This document shows positions 47,301 to 58,604 of a stretch of DNA of 64,000 nucleotides, piece after piece (the stretch's first letter is position 1; the number at the start of each line of letters is the position of its first letter). The translations under genes were made by a program, and so were the position numbers. The notes below the pieces were generated by a model. The model was not told where the DNA came from. It saw nothing but the letters and a program-made list of their open reading frames with translations, and did no database searches. The DNA comes from Turbatrix aceti (taxonomy: Eukaryota; Nematoda; Chromadorea; Rhabditida; Panagrolaimidae), in the NCBI GenBank assembly GCA_963969345.1, contig OZ017769.1, positions 868,001-932,000 of the forward strand. The letters run 5' to 3'.

Positions 47301-48304
47301 CATTGCAAAAATGAGCTGCTTGATCCTGGACTGCGGATACGCAGTCCCGTCGTCATCCGCGTTCCAGAGCATGTTGAGGCAATCTTCGCAGGCTTCGATA
47401 TACCCATACGTCTCCTGAAGCTTGCAGTCGGTCAGCAACGGCACGCGTTCCGCCAGAGGCTCGAATGCTTCGGCAAAGCCATGAGGATCTTTCTTTTTTG
47501 CCGCCCGAGTTTTCCAGAGCCTGATTTCGTCTTCGAGTGCCGTGACACCCCCAGTCTGGGCGGCGGTCTTGTCGACAGCCATCAAGAGGCCTTCTTCGAG
47601 TTCGGCAACTGCTTCCTGTAGCTGGTTGGTACCGGGTTGTGCCGAGTTGTCATCGGTGGTCAGAATTTTTCCGAAAACTTGCTGCAGCGAGCCGAGGAAG
47701 GTTTCCCTGGCATTTTCTTGTAAGGTGACGACGCAGACTATGGATTTGTAGTCTTCTGCTTTCAGGGGCACAGGACGGGTTTTGAAGAATACAACTCGGC
47801 AAATTGCGGGTTTGTCGTACCGAATTTCGTTGGACACTTCGATTCGACCTTTCTGAAATTTTTTGGAGTATTAAAAAATATTTTGAGGGATATCATTATT
47901 TTGTGAAACGGTTTTTCCATGCAATTTTCAAAATTTTGCAATTTCATAAAATGCGAAACGATATTTGCTGTGCGTGAAAAAAAGTGAAAATCTCATAGCA
48001 ATATCCGGTTTTTTCATCAAAATTCAATTTTTCGCTTTTTTGTGAACGCATTTATTGAACTAAAAAATTCCCAAAAATTCATCTTTCAGAGATTTTCTAT
48101 CTCACACTTTCGTTTTTTTCAATCATTTTCCTCTCAAACCTGGTCAGTGCGATTAATGACAAACAACGTCGCCAGAGTGTCACAGAACACGTCCAGCGCC
48201 TGAATGTTGGGCATTTTTTCTTCGACGAGGTGAAGCGAGAGAATGTGACCCGCTACACGGAGGATGTAGGATCTCCGCGGGTCACCTGATGAATCCTTAG
48301 ACAT
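32400..48304 (-). CDS. DYNC2H1: Cytoplasmic dynein-2 heavy chain (intraflagellar retrograde motor)
   Basis: Full-length gene, about 4,224 residues (human 4,307). Exons: 48304-48140, 47852-47202, 47047-46508, 46287-45232, 45040-44219, 44041-43355, 43271-42023, 40733-40149, 40059-39112, 38955-38262, 38215-37955, 37906-37673, 37613-37390, 37345-35815, 35676-34944, 34896-34741, 34597-33128, 33068-32400; the sum is divisible by three. Motor P-loops: AAA1 GPAGTGKTES (about 1650), AAA2 GPPGSGKSTLW (about 1937), AAA3 GPDGCGKEQLL (about 2248), AAA4 AGRGGMGRR (about 2587); the stalk coiled coil and microtubule-binding tip lie in the 37345-35815 exon. Dynein-2-specific matches include RKWVYLEPIFGRGSLPSES, FPRFYFLGDDDLLEILGQS and the C-terminal GVALFLDSEF. 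It powers retrograde intraflagellar transport, in nematodes in sensory-neuron cilia (CHE-3 in C. elegans). Splice sites are all plausible and no frameshift was found, so the gene looks functional. Confidence 0.96.
35728..35786. repeat. Intronic inverted repeat in dynein-2 gene
   Basis: CGGATACTTGAACCG (35728-35742) and CGGTTCATGTATCCG (35772-35786) pair over 15 bases with one mismatch; the loop itself is CCGG-rich. It lies in the intron between the 37345-35815 and 35676-34944 exons. Confidence 0.55.
38956..39111. repeat. GTATCG...CGATAC palindromic repeat, dynein-2 intron
   Basis: Contains CTGTATCGTGTATCGCATG, TGATACACATACC and AACGATACAATTTT; a member of the repeat family seen in four other introns of the same gene. 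Confidence 0.5.
40734..42022. repeat. 1.29-kb dynein-2 intron with mobile-element-like repeats
   Basis: By far the longest intron of the gene. It holds a 23-base perfect inverted repeat (CCAAGGTATTGCATTTTGTT plus TCT at 41236-41258; complement at 41510-41532) and a 22-base direct repeat (GTCAGTGTTGGTTCAAATCA plus CA) at about 41155 and 41532. Repeats of GAACGACGGCAT and GCTAAACG words surround them. No open frame with protein-like content. Confidence 0.55.
44042..47201. repeat. Clustered GTGTATCG/CGATACAC repeats in four dynein-2 introns
   Basis: Introns 44042-44218, 45041-45231, 46288-46507 and 47048-47201 all carry words such as AAGTGTATCGTTTTT, GCATGCGATACACT, TATCGCATACGATACACC and AAGTGTGTCACACTCGATAC. 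Many are palindromic and would fold. Exons between them are not affected. Confidence 0.6.
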
Positions 48305-49154
48305 TATAGCGATTACGGAGTATTTTTGCAATATTTGGGAAACAAGAAGTTGAAGATTGCATTTCGCAGAACAGAATAAGAGAGACAAATTCAAGGAGTT
48401 GCCACGACAACCAACGCTTGGGGCGCGCGCCTGCCGTTCGCTTACATGCGCACCTGTGTTGCAGCTTACCTACCTTGCATTTGCTGCTGGTAGCGCGGGA
48501 ATAATAATATTTGAACTATTTGATGCTTAAATTTGAAATTAATCATTCCTGCATTTTTGAAGAAAGTTGAAGCCAATACTTTTGTGTTTTGTGTCTGTGT
48601 CTGCTCAACTTTTTTCTCTGTCTGGGAAAAGAAAAATAAAAGTTGTGCAATAAAAATTGCTGATTGGAATGCATTTTCTGACTTTAAAAAAAAGCGCAGC
48701 ACAGAATCATCAGTAGCAATGCTTCAATTTTTTTTTGAAGTCACGAGGCTTTTCACCTTTGAAAAAATTAACCCTGAGTCGATTAATTTTTTCAAAGGTC
48801 GAAGATAAAAAAATAGTCGAAAATAAAAAAATATCATCTGATGTATTTCAAAAAGCCTAATTTTATACCATGGTTTTTTGAAAAAAATCGACGCAAAAAT
48901 ATTTTTTAAAACGACAAATGCAAAAAAAACGCGAAATTGGAGTTAGCAAATAATTTATAAACTGTCGATTTTGGCCAGAACTTGGCCGAAACATAGATTC
49001 GAGTCGCGCAGAATCAATCTTGCGCTATTCCCTTTTTTTTTAATTTTTTAAATTAACATTCTATTTTCTAAATGTTTCATAAATGTGCTTTCCTTTCCTT
49101 CTATTTTCACCACCTGATTGCCACCTATTCGTCATTGGCTTCGAGCCGAAGCTA
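48305..49154. other. Divergent promoter region, dynein-2 / SLC6
   Basis: About 850 bases between genes transcribed apart, A/T-rich with an AATTTTTTCAAA hairpin-like pair near 48760-48800. Gives no coding evidence. No X-box (RFX site) was identified with confidence by eye. Confidence 0.4.
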
Positions 49155-51342
49155 ATGCGAATGTTTCTAAATACACTAATGATGGAAAAGAAGAAAGAGG
49201 TGATTCATGCCGCAGAATATATACCAGAGAATCGGCAAAAAATAGTAGCGTTGCCGGTAACAAAAATGAGTGCCGCAAAACCAACGACTGCGTCTTACGA
49301 CCGAAAAGGCTATGGTAGCAGCATACAATTTCTACTCAGTTGCATCGGCATGGCCGTTGGTCTCGGTAATATCTGGCGTTTTCCGTCACTGGCTTACGAA
49401 AATGGTGGAACAGCTTTCCTCATTCCCTACTGTACCTGTAGCATGCTCTTTTCTCTTCCGACGCTTTATTTTGAATTTTCAATTGGACAGTATGCAAATG
49501 CGAGTGCCGGAGTGATTTATGGACGCATCAGGCCTTATGCCAAGGGCTTGGGTTACGGTTCGTTTAATCAAATGTTTTTCCTCAACGGGATCTTTGAGCT
49601 CTTCAACGGGACCTTCAAAAACCCCTAAAAAAAATTTTGATAGTGGTAAAAATGAATTTTTGTACTAATTTTAGCAATGATCTACCTCGCCGGACTCGGC
49701 GGCGTATTCTACAACGTGGTCATCGCATGGGTCCTGGTTTACCTGTATTTCATCGTAACCGGTCAAAGTGAAAAGTGGTTTCGCTGCGATAACGACTGGA
49801 ACACTCCAAGTAAGCTTAACATTTTTCTAACAATTCAAAAAATTTTTAGATTGCGTATCACTCAAAATGAACAAGGACTGTGCCAAAAACACCAACAGCT
49901 CCAAACCTTTTCATTTCAACGGTAATTGCTACGCCACATCCAACTTTTCAACTTCCACTACGATAAACGCTGTTGAAGAGTTCCTCCAGAACTATGTTTT
50001 TAAGATTTCTGGATCCATAGACGGGCTTCAAGACCTGAACTATCCTTCCTTCATCGGCCTGGCCGTAGCTTGGCTCATATGCGCTCTGGCTGCTTGCAAA
50101 GGTGTTTGGCTGGTAGGTCGCCTGTCCTACGTCACTTCAACTCTCCCCTACATCATCATAGCGATACTCTTCGGCCGCGGAATCACCCTAGACGGCGCAA
50201 GTGACGGAATCAAATTTTACTTCCAGAATTTTGACCTGTCCAAGGCCTTCAGCATCGAAGCCTGGAGTATGGCAGCTGTTCAGTCGTGCTACAGCCTGAC
50301 TATTGGTTTTGGATGTCTCATGACTTATGCCAGCTTTAACAAGCCTTCGCACAATTGCCTAAGGGACGCTGTAATCATTGTTTTAGCTGACAGGTAAGTT
50401 TTATCTTTTTTTTGAAGTTTCTACCATCCATTTTTTAGCTTCATGAGCATTTTTGGCGGCGCAGTGGTTTTTGCCGTGCTCGGTTTTATGGCCAAACGCC
50501 AGAACAAGGCAATTGAAAATGTCGTCGCCAGTGGACGCGCTCTGATCTTTGTCGTCTACCCCGAGGTCATCGGCCAAATGGATTTCTTCCCTTCTGTTTG
50601 GTCATTTTTCTTTTTTCTGATGCTGTTTCTCCTTGGTGTATCCTCGCTTTTCGGCGCAACCCAAGCGACGTCGATGCTGTTTCTCGATCAATTCCCGACT
50701 CTTCGAAAACGACAATCCCTGGTCGTCTTCGGCATCTGTTTTGTTTCTTTTCTCCTGAGCACAATCATGACCACCCGCGCCGGGATTTACTATTTCACGA
50801 TCATGGATGTCTTTGCTTTTTCCTTCAGCGTGCCGATAATGATCATCGGTCAGCTAGTCATCGTGGGTCACGTCTACGGCATTGACAAGTACGTCGCTGA
50901 CCTGAGGACACTATTTGGTCGTCCAGGGACTGGATTTTTTGCACGCTTTTTTGGTTATACGGGAACCTTCTTCCAATTTACCTGGACGATAACTGCTCCT
51001 CTATTTTTTGCTGCCATGACGGGGTATTTTTTGAATCACACGTTTCATGCTAACCTGACTTACGGCCAGAAGGGCAGTTCTTTCTACTACGAGTTCCCTA
51101 CTTGGACTTTTGTTCTCGGATGGTTTCTTGCTTTTTCACCTGTTGCCATCATTGCTGGCTTCGGCATTGCAGCTGTGATCAAAAATGCTCGAAAAGGATT
51201 TCCTCGATCAGAACTGTGGGTTGAAACATTCAGAACCCGTGATCCAGGTGGAGAGGAGCTAGGCTCTACTGATTATCCAGCCAGGGCCAGGCTTGCCCTG
51301 AGGCGATGGAACAAGTCGAGAAAAGTGGCACCCATCAAATAG
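49155..51342 (+). CDS. SLC6-family sodium-coupled neurotransmitter/amino-acid transporter
   Basis: Exons 49155-49557, 49675-49809, 49850-50393 and 50439-51342 encode 661 residues, all in frame. The family signature is in TM1: GMAVGLGNIWRFPSLAYENG followed by GTAFLIPY; about twelve hydrophobic segments follow. The large extracellular loop after TM3 has a Cys pair (C...C in the NCVSLKMNKDC region) and several Asn sequons, as usual. TM6 region SMAAVQSCYSLTIGFGCLMT and TM8 region GVSSLFGATQATSMLFLDQF align with the Na-binding and substrate segments. It sits in the plasma membrane and imports a small amine or amino acid with Na+ (and often Cl-). The substrate cannot be read from the sequence; a glycine/proline/nutrient amino-acid type is as likely as a monoamine type. 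In-frame Met at 49182 is an alternative start. Poly(A) signal at 51464. Confidence 0.9.
49582..49620 (+). repeat. TTCAACGGGACCTTC minisatellite, SLC6 intron
   Basis: Two tandem units (AACGGGATCTTTGAGCTCTTC, then AACGGGACCTTC) in the first SLC6 intron, in sense orientation; same unit as at 54321, 58172, 60903 and 61653. Confidence 0.6.
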
Positions 51343-51953
51343 AAACCCCAGCTTGTAGACTGATCTTTTGTTCGTTCGAAACATTTTTATGCAACCTGCA
51401 ATTTGTCCGTCTCAAACGATTTTGATATTTCGGCGAGCTTTCATTGAAGCTGATGGTCACATAAATAAAAACGATATTACTTCATGACGCATGAAAAAGA
51501 CAGGATCAAGCACGTCGTTGATGTGTAAAAAAAAGTACGTCGTATGAGACAAATTGGTATCTATACAGCCCCGACGACGATGATGGCAATCAGACGGCTG
51601 TTGAGGCTGGCAACCAGCTCATACGATTGATTCTTCACGCAATTTAGTGTCCTCATAAAATTGGATATATGACGGATAAGATGGGGGATAGAACTGGACT
51701 GTTGGGAAAGAGAAAGGAACGAAAGGAGGTGGTCCGTTCTAACTGGATCCTTCATTCCTTCCTTCCGCCCATCCCATCCCACCTCTGGCTTTGGCACCAC
51801 CGCTATGCAACGTTTCAATACGTTATGAAAAAAAACTGGACGATGCCTGCGAAACCAGTCTTTGCCGGGTACGGCCCGCCCCAGGGGTAGGGGGTAGATA
51901 ATGGCAGCCATCGGTGGTCATCGGCACCGTCCAAGCCCTCACTTCGACAAACC
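51343..51953. other. SLC6 3' flank and peptide-gene promoter
   Basis: No coding evidence. 51700-51800 is C/T-rich. No clear TATA box before 51954. Confidence 0.35.
51464..51469 (+). terminator. Poly(A) signal of SLC6 gene
   Basis: AATAAA about 120 bases after the stop codon. Confidence 0.5.
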
Positions 51954-52256
51954 ATGAACTCGCTGCTCCGACTTGTCTGCTTCGTTGCTGCTCTCTTCGC
52001 CGTCAGCCAAGCTTGCATCGGTGGCCTCGGTGGAAGCGGTGGCTGCTGTCAGCAGGATCCGTGCCAACAGAGTGCACCGCGTTGCGCATCACCTGCTTCC
52101 TATGTTGGACCCCAATCCGCTGCCGGCTACGCTGCTCCTCCGTCTTACGCTGCTCCGGCTCCGGCGTACTCTGCGCCTGCAGGCGGCTATGCAGGTGGCC
52201 CGGTCGGTGGCAGCTACGCCGCCGGCGGTGCAGGCTCTTACCCTAAGGGCAAGTAA
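51954..52256 (+). CDS. Secreted Gly/Ala/Tyr-rich Cys peptide, 100 aa
   Basis: Single exon. The first 20 residues are a signal peptide (MNSLLRLVCFVAALFAVSQA with a predicted cut after SQA). The mature part starts CIGGLGGSGGCC and has a Cys cluster (CC, C, C within 25 residues) and then repeats of AAPPSYAAPAPAYSAP and GGY. This style is common in nematode cuticle-associated or ground-like/hedgehog-related secreted proteins, but no ground-like domain is present here. AATAAA lies at 52388. It shares its plan (CLGG or CIGG start, CC, Gly/Pro tail) with the next gene, suggesting a local duplication. Confidence 0.75.
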   Translation: MNSLLRLVCFVAALFAVSQACIGGLGGSGGCCQQDPCQQSAPRCASPASYVGPQSAAGYAAPPSYAAPAPAYSAPAGGYAGGPVGGSYAAGGAGSYPKGK

Positions 52257-52387
52257 TGCAATGTTTGCTTCCTACTTTCGGTAATTTGAACTGAACTGTG
52301 TTTGTACACATTGACAAAAAAACTATCCATGCCCCTCTTTCAATGACTCATCAATTGTTGCAATTTTCAATTTGAACGTTTTTATGC

Positions 52388-52393
52388 AATAAA
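52388..52393 (+). terminator. Poly(A) signal of secreted peptide gene 1
   Basis: AATAAA 132 bases after the stop, followed by a T-run. Confidence 0.5.
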
Positions 52394-52846
52394 CTTTTTT
52401 TTAATACCGCTGAAGGGATTGAGATTGGGATGGGGAAATGGGATTGGATATTATCACGCACGCGGGGCAGCGGAGACGATGACTGTCATGACTGTCAGAG
52501 ATTTAACCATACCAAGCCACAAACACTCCAAACCAGTGAAAAAGTCAAGGACAAAAAAAAGAACCACGATGGCCGACGGCACCAAACCGGTTTATGCAAA
52601 TCAAGCGCTGGATGCGACAGGAGGCGAATCTTGTATTTTACAACCCACGCGTCATCGCGTCTGGGCAAGTTGCCGGACATGTCATCCGATTTCGGGGACC
52701 GTCTGACCAGGGAGCGAAAGGTGTGAAACACGAACACGGAGGATAGATAGAGAGGATGGATCGAAGTGCGCGAGCGATCACGCGCGACTCGGACTGGTTT
52801 CGAGCTCTTGCACACCTGTGCTTGACGATGCGTGTCCAAGCATTGT

Positions 52847-52856
52847 CATATATAAG
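52847..52856 (+). promoter_or_regulatory. TATA box of secreted peptide gene 2
   Basis: CATATATAAG about 80 bases before the start codon, in a suitable place for a core promoter. Confidence 0.5.
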
Positions 52857-52928
52857 TCGGCATTTATCTCGGACAAAATCCACCTCTCACCTGTATCTTG
52901 TCCCTGTCTACGTCGCCGTCTGCTCACA

Positions 52929-53368
52929 ATGGTGCGTTTTCGGTTTCTTCGGCCTTGAAACCAAATTTTTGTCCCTTTTAGGCCTCAAAAATGCCCCTGA
53001 TTCTCCTGGCTCTCGCCGCAGTCGTTCAGTTATCCTCAGCTTGCCTCGGCGGCACTCCCGGCCTCGGTGGTGGCCTGTTCGGAGGTTCAAGCTGTTGCCC
53101 GCCAACCGGGGGCTCAGCCTGTGGCGTCAGACCTCTCTGTGGATCGTCCGGTGGCAGCTACGGTTACTCGTACAACTCGCCTCCCATTGCTCTCCCAGCG
53201 CCACCTCTCGCTCCCCCAGTCTCGGCACCCTTCCCCCCGCTCGGAGGCAGCTATGCCTCGCCGCCCATCGGAATCGGCGCCGGTGGTCTTGGTCCTGTGG
53301 GCTCGCCCTACGGCAACGCAGGTGGCCCGCTTGTCAGCCAGTCCAATGATAACTACATTCAGGGCTAA
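52929..53368 (+). CDS. Secreted Gly/Pro-rich Cys peptide, 129 aa
   Basis: Exon 52929-52931 (just the ATG) and exon 52982-53368 join as MASKMPLILLALAAVVQLSSA, a signal peptide; the inner Met (52991) is an alternative start. The mature peptide begins CLGGTPGLGGGLFGG, then SSCCPPTGGSACGVRPLCG, with five cysteines packed in the first 45 residues, followed by a Pro/Gly/Tyr-rich tail (SPPIALPAPPLAPPVSAPF). The CC-PP start is like the N-terminal part of nematode ground-like proteins, though that domain is absent. Probably secreted into cuticle or gut lining. AATAAA at 53503. Confidence 0.75.
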
Positions 53369-53502
53369 TAAATCCTAAAAAATCAAAGTCTTACCACGAT
53401 AGTTTCAAAAAATTTTCGTTGAAAGACAGATAATCACCCATCACTTTCCTGTTTTGCTCATGTTTGTGTCCTACCACGAAAAACTTAATTGTAGGGCCGT
53501 GC

Positions 53503-53508
53503 AATAAA
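53503..53508 (+). terminator. Poly(A) signal of secreted peptide gene 2
   Basis: AATAAA 135 bases after the stop. Confidence 0.5.
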
Positions 53509-54320
53509 CCTGTGTCCCATCACGAAAGTTTTTCTGTTTTTTATTTGTGCATGGTTGATTGCCATAATACACCCTTCCCCTCACATTTTTTTGCCTTTTT
53601 GTTTGTAAAATTTGGCAACTTGCAATAAATGATTTCAAATTTATGATTTTCATGGAAAAAATATTAATAATAACAAGAAAAAACCAGGACGACGTGTGCT
53701 TGCTTTGTATGCGTGTTTGGAGACAGTACCTGGACTGACCGACTGGATAGAACACCTATCAAATTGCTGTGAATAGAATGGTTTTACTGGGCTTCATTTT
53801 GGTAGAAAGAAAATTACAGATGAATTGTACACATTTTTCTCTTCTTGTGGCTATGGATCGTGTACCATGGTACCATCGTTGACGTTTCCGCCACCTTGCA
53901 CGGTTGTTGCATCGTCAAAACTATTGCCAATGAGTCTGAAAAATGTACACGTACGTATTTATGCGAATGTGGTGATGACGCATACAAAACAGATGTCCTG
54001 CGGGGGGAAATAAAATCCAGCGGAATGAAAAAGCCAGATTGGCTTGGTAGACAAAAAAGATTTTTCGTGCAATGTAAGAGGGATAAAGAAAGATCAACGG
54101 TGCATGTCAACGACATATGCGCATGGTTGGAGCTTGGATTTTGGATACACTTGACACTTCAGAGAAAATTAGTTTATGTCCTACGTTTTTTGAACCCGGG
54201 GGCGTATCAACGACGGGTAAAAGCTTACGGCTGGTTTTCGACGTAATCACTACCAAGAATTCATTATCCCCGTCTTAATTTTGCGTCAAAATTGTTTTTT
54301 GCTTATATAAGATTATCCCC

Positions 54321-54366
54321 TTCAGCGAGACCTTCGACGTCTTCAACGGAGCCTTCGAAGGTCTGC
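54321..54366 (+). repeat. TTCAACGG(A/G)(G/A)CCTTCGA minisatellite
   Basis: CTTCAGCGAGACCTTCGACG followed by TCTTCAACGGAGCCTTCGAA: two diverged units of the 21-base repeat found in introns nearby. Lies past the 3' end of the EMI-like gene. Confidence 0.55.
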
Positions 54367-54596
54367 TTGAAATATTTTTTATTTTGCTATTGAAATATTC
54401 TTTTACAATGCAACCTTCGACACCTCTATTCATTTTTAGACAACAGACAACCAAGTTATATTTATTCGCAAATGAATTCAAGCGTTGGCTAGTGTCCCTA
54501 CGCCTTTTCTTACAGTGCATGCAAGATTAAATTTAAAGCTGCTAGAAATGCAATTTTGCACGCTTGACCAAAAATAGATACATACATATTTTTGCT

Positions 54597-55579
54597 TCAA
54601 AGGATAGGATAAAAAACCCACGTATTTCTCTTATTTCTCTGAAATCTGTAATGATAACGGTAGGCAATGAACATGCTTAGTATAGCAACGACGAGGAACA
54701 AGACTCCCAGAAAGATGAGTGCGTAGCTGAATTGTCCTTCTGCAAAGGGATTTGCGAGTCTCGTTTCCACGCAGGTTTCCTCGTTGACTGAATGGAAGCC
54801 AGGACAGCATTTCTTGACAACGAGCGCCTTTTGCTTAGTCATCTTAGCTACGTCGAGGTCCTGCACACCGTCGCGAAGGACCGTGAAGACGCCTTCATCT
54901 GTGATCTCCTGTACTCCGGATTCTGTTATCCTGAAAAAAAGGGTTCAAAGAATTAAGCATGGATTTTTAAAGGATTGTTATTATTTGTTCAAAGAAAAAT
55001 TCTTCAAAAGCGTTTGTTTTTCGTTTACTATGTTAGCTGCTGTGTACTTTGAAGCACCATTGACTAGATATAATTTTAAACTTTGAAGTACGCGTCAGGG
55101 TACTCTTCTACTTTTTGTCAGTTTTTGACGAAAGAAAAAGTGTAGCTGATTTGTAATCTGTTACCCCTTTGGTTCCGCGTTGAAACAAAAAAAAACGTAT
55201 TTTGCTGTAAATGCCAACAATTTTTTTCTTCTTGACGGAAAAGAAAATTGACAGCAATGTAAAACATTTGGCTAATTCATCTTTTTTGAATACAAAATTA
55301 GGTCAATTTGGCACTATTTTTGCAGAAAAAACCAAAAATTAAAAAGGCCATTAAAACTTGTGGTTGCGGCAAAAAATTGTAATTCATCTTCTGTCATTCC
55401 GGAGTCTCTCGAGAGTCTCAATTCGAGACACCATAAGTTTCAGTTTCAGTTGAATTTTTGGCCAAAAAAATTATAAACAGTCAACAGATTTAAACAAAAA
55501 ATATTTGTTCGCTGCAAACAAACCTGTAAACACAGACGTGATCACCGTGCAGGGATGTGCCTTCGACCGCGAGATCCAT
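54597..55579 (-). CDS. Small EMI-like single-pass membrane protein, 129 aa
   Basis: Exons 55579-55524 and 54930-54597 join in frame (TAC AG | G ATA). The N-terminal half reads HVCVYRITESGVQEITDEGV and ends KKCCPGFHSVNEETC, which resembles the end of an EMI domain (conserved CCPG(F/W)) running into an EGF-like Cys. A single membrane helix follows (YALIFLGVLFLVVAILSMFI) and a short basic tail. If the N-terminal part is extracellular one would expect a signal peptide, but the best ATG gives MDLAVEGTS, which is not one; an upstream exon may be missing from this model. The 593-base intron is A/T-rich. Confidence 0.65.
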
Positions 55580-58295
55580 GCTTTCATCCGGTAAAAAAAA
55601 AGTCAATTTTTGGATTATCTACAAAAATAAAAATCAAGTTGTTGTGAAAAAACTGGAGTGAGAACAGCACGCGACTATTACCCGACACTGGTCGATCTCA
55701 GTCAGTCAGACAACGAGACACGGTGAGACCGAGTGAACAAGCTCAGGGAGGAGGAAGAAAAGGAAAGCCTCACCGGAAAATAAAATAAATACAAAACGAC
55801 GGGTGCTCAAATAATACCGCCAAAAATGAGAAACAATTCACGCAGATAGGACAAAAATGGTGGAAATTGGATGCCAGGGCAGCCGTGTAAACACGTTGCC
55901 GTTGTTGAGAGGCATGTTCATTCTAAGTAAGCCTTCACCTGTCTCACGACTCCCCTGTCTCGGTTTATTGGTGCACCTGCAGCTACAATTGCTGTTTTAT
56001 CATTGAATAAAAAAAATTGGACGCGATGTTTCAATTGCAAAAAAACTGAATAGAAGATTGTCAGAAAAAAAGTGTAAACACTGATTTCCGGAAAAAAATC
56101 TTGGTTTTATCGGCCTACAAAAATTGTGGTTTCTTTGTACATCTTTTATGAAGCCAAAAACATGTACATATTTTAGGCTTTATTCTAGAATTTTCTCAGA
56201 ACATCGAAAAGAAAAAAGAACTCGAAAAAATCAAATTACCGTTGCAGAACAGAGGAAACGACAAAATTGATCAAAATAAGCACTTCACAAGATGCAAATA
56301 AACGCTGCACTCCTCCTAACGCGTGACTGATAACAAAAACACTTCTTAGACGTGATATAAACCTAATTCAAGACCACCGCACGAGCAAAAACGATAAATC
56401 CGTATTGAAAAAGCGTGTATCAATTTCAGGGATAAAAAAATGTGGTTTATGAAGAAGAACACAAACTGCACTCTCGTCTTCCCGCAACAACAAACGCACC
56501 AGCCACCACCAGCAACCACCACAACCAACCACCACGGCGGCGTGCCTATAGGCGGCGTGTGGCTTTCCACAAAGCCGCGGCTGTGGCTGCGAAGATTTTT
56601 GTGACAAAGTCTTGCCGACAAACTGACTGGAGTCAAGACGATGTCCCCGGGCCAACGCCGCAGCATGGCCTAGGAAGTCCCTGAGGCAGGAAGAGAGGAC
56701 CTCGTGCCGGTGGAGAGGACAGTTGCCGACTGACAAAGTCGTCCCCCAACTTGTCAGCCGGTGAGTGTCATCAACATCCGGGAAAACCTCGGAAAATGAC
56801 GAGGAACAAGACAGAAATGCACGTACGCGGTGTAATTTATTGAATTACCTCCTTCTTTTTGATCGATTGAATGACAGGAAGTAGCTAGCTGACGGATGGG
56901 TAGGGGTGGGTGGTGGGTGCACGCCGAACTCACATCAGCTCGCATTTGGCCGGTCGGACCAGACCGGGCTCGCGAGCGTTGTTGTTGACCTATCGAATGA
57001 GAAGCCTTACATACCGCATATGCGGATGCTTTGAACGCGAATGCATGTTATGCATGGTCAACCTGCCATTTTTTGGCCATAAAGGTTGTCGGCAAAAGTG
57101 AAAAAGAAAACCGAGAGGGATGATGGAGCAATTGAGCACGCAATTCTTACATAGGGTGTCCGATTTGGATGAAAAAATTTTTCGGAATAACATTTTTTCC
57201 GTCAATGAATAAATTGGTTCACGACTTTTTTGAACTCACGCAGACATTAGCCTCCCCCCTCAAATTCAAAAAAAAAAACGCATTTTAAACGAAACTCAAG
57301 CTATAAAACCAGCCCGACTGAAACAAGCGTCAACAATGTCCTTCAATTGGCGGCACATGCCTCTCCATTAGCCTAAGCCTTGGCCTCGGCCGACCCCCAG
57401 CCAACCCCCTAGCCAGCAGTTGGCGATAGTTAACCCGTGAACTTATATTTTTCTCAAAAAACAAAAGTTCACAGACCAAAGTTTATTGTTAAAAAAAATT
57501 CTTCATCCAATCCAAATCCAAATCATCACGACACGAACAGATCAATCAACTTTCTTCCGGACGACCTCAAAAAAAAGGTAAAAATAATTTTTGAACGTGA
57601 TTTTTGCAACTTTTAAGAAGATGAAATGCTCGCATATTTGCCTCGAGGCTGTGCACTGAAATATAAATATTATATACGTACATATTCGGAGGGATAATAA
57701 TTCTGGAATACATATCTCGTTCCAGTTTTGTTTTCTTCGACGCCATCCTCTCTAAAAACCTGGCTGGAGCCTAAAAAAGTTGGCGGAAATGCATGTATAC
57801 GACCGACAGTGAAACGACTCAACCAACCAATAACTGGGAAACAGAAAGATCCGAGACCAGTTGTTGAGTTGTTAGGCAACGTGCATCTGGTCACTATGGT
57901 TTTTGTGTGTGTGTTTTACGAGACTCATAATATCGCATTCTTCCGCAACGTTGGAATACGCAGGAAACTGAACAACTCTCTTTTTTTTGTTTGACCACAA
58001 TTCGACTCGTTGAAAAACTTGATTTCTCGCAGCAGGGAATTTTATCTGACCGCTGCGAGCGAGAATTGCGCGTGCATAAGCGAGTCTGACGATCTAATTA
58101 TGCACGCTGTCTGATCAAAAACCCGTAAAATTACAATATTTTGTTATTTCATAAATTTGGACTTACACTTTGAAGGTCCCGTTGAAGGTCCCCTAGGTCC
58201 CGTTGAAGACGTTGAAGAGTTTTGTTCGTTTGTGATCAAAACTCGTGTGAACATAAATTTTTGATGCCCTTTGAACGCCCCAAGCTCCCGTTAAA
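55580..58295. other. 2.7 kb without a credible gene
   Basis: Upstream of the EMI-like gene. 56440-56780 is CCA/ACC-rich and open in several frames but no homologous segment was recognised. A minisatellite (58172-58222) ends just before the terminal repeat of the palindromic element. Confidence 0.35.
58172..58222 (-). repeat. TTCAACGGGACCTTC minisatellite
   Basis: GAAGGTCCCGTTGAAGGTCC, CCTAGGTCCCGTTGAAGACG and TTGAAGAG run in tandem: about two and a half units of the same repeat, reverse orientation on this strand. Confidence 0.6.
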
Positions 58296-58604
58296 GATAT
58301 AGGACGCGGACTATAAAAATTTTTTCTACTAGCTTTTTTTTTCATCGTTTTTATAAAGATTACTTCATGAAGAAGCTGTTTCCTTCAAAAACGCATATTT
58401 TGTTTTGCGACCTGAAAAATGAAGAGTCATTTTCAGTTTTGCCTAATTTTGACAAAATTACATCCGTGTCGTCATCACAGATGTAAATGTAACGAAATCA
58501 TACTTTTTTTTTGACGACATGATTTTCCAGAAGTAAAATGTCGTGTTTTCCGGAAAAGTTGGAAAGTGATTTGAAAATTGAAGTAAGCTTGTCAATTTTG
58601 CCGA

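Larger units (their letters stand above)
52257..52928. other. Gap between the two secreted-peptide genes
   Basis: Holds 3'UTR of gene 1 and the TATA promoter of gene 2. Short frames on both strands are not protein-like. Confidence 0.35.
53369..54596. other. 1.2 kb without a credible gene
   Basis: A plus-strand frame (53845-54246) and minus-strand frames overlap each other without protein-like features. It contains the 54321-54366 minisatellite. 3' flanks of the convergent neighbours. Confidence 0.35.

Noticed and set aside
56346..56736. Cys/Trp/Gly-rich minus frames
   Set aside because: Derived from a CCA/ACC simple-sequence tract; no homologous segment recognised.
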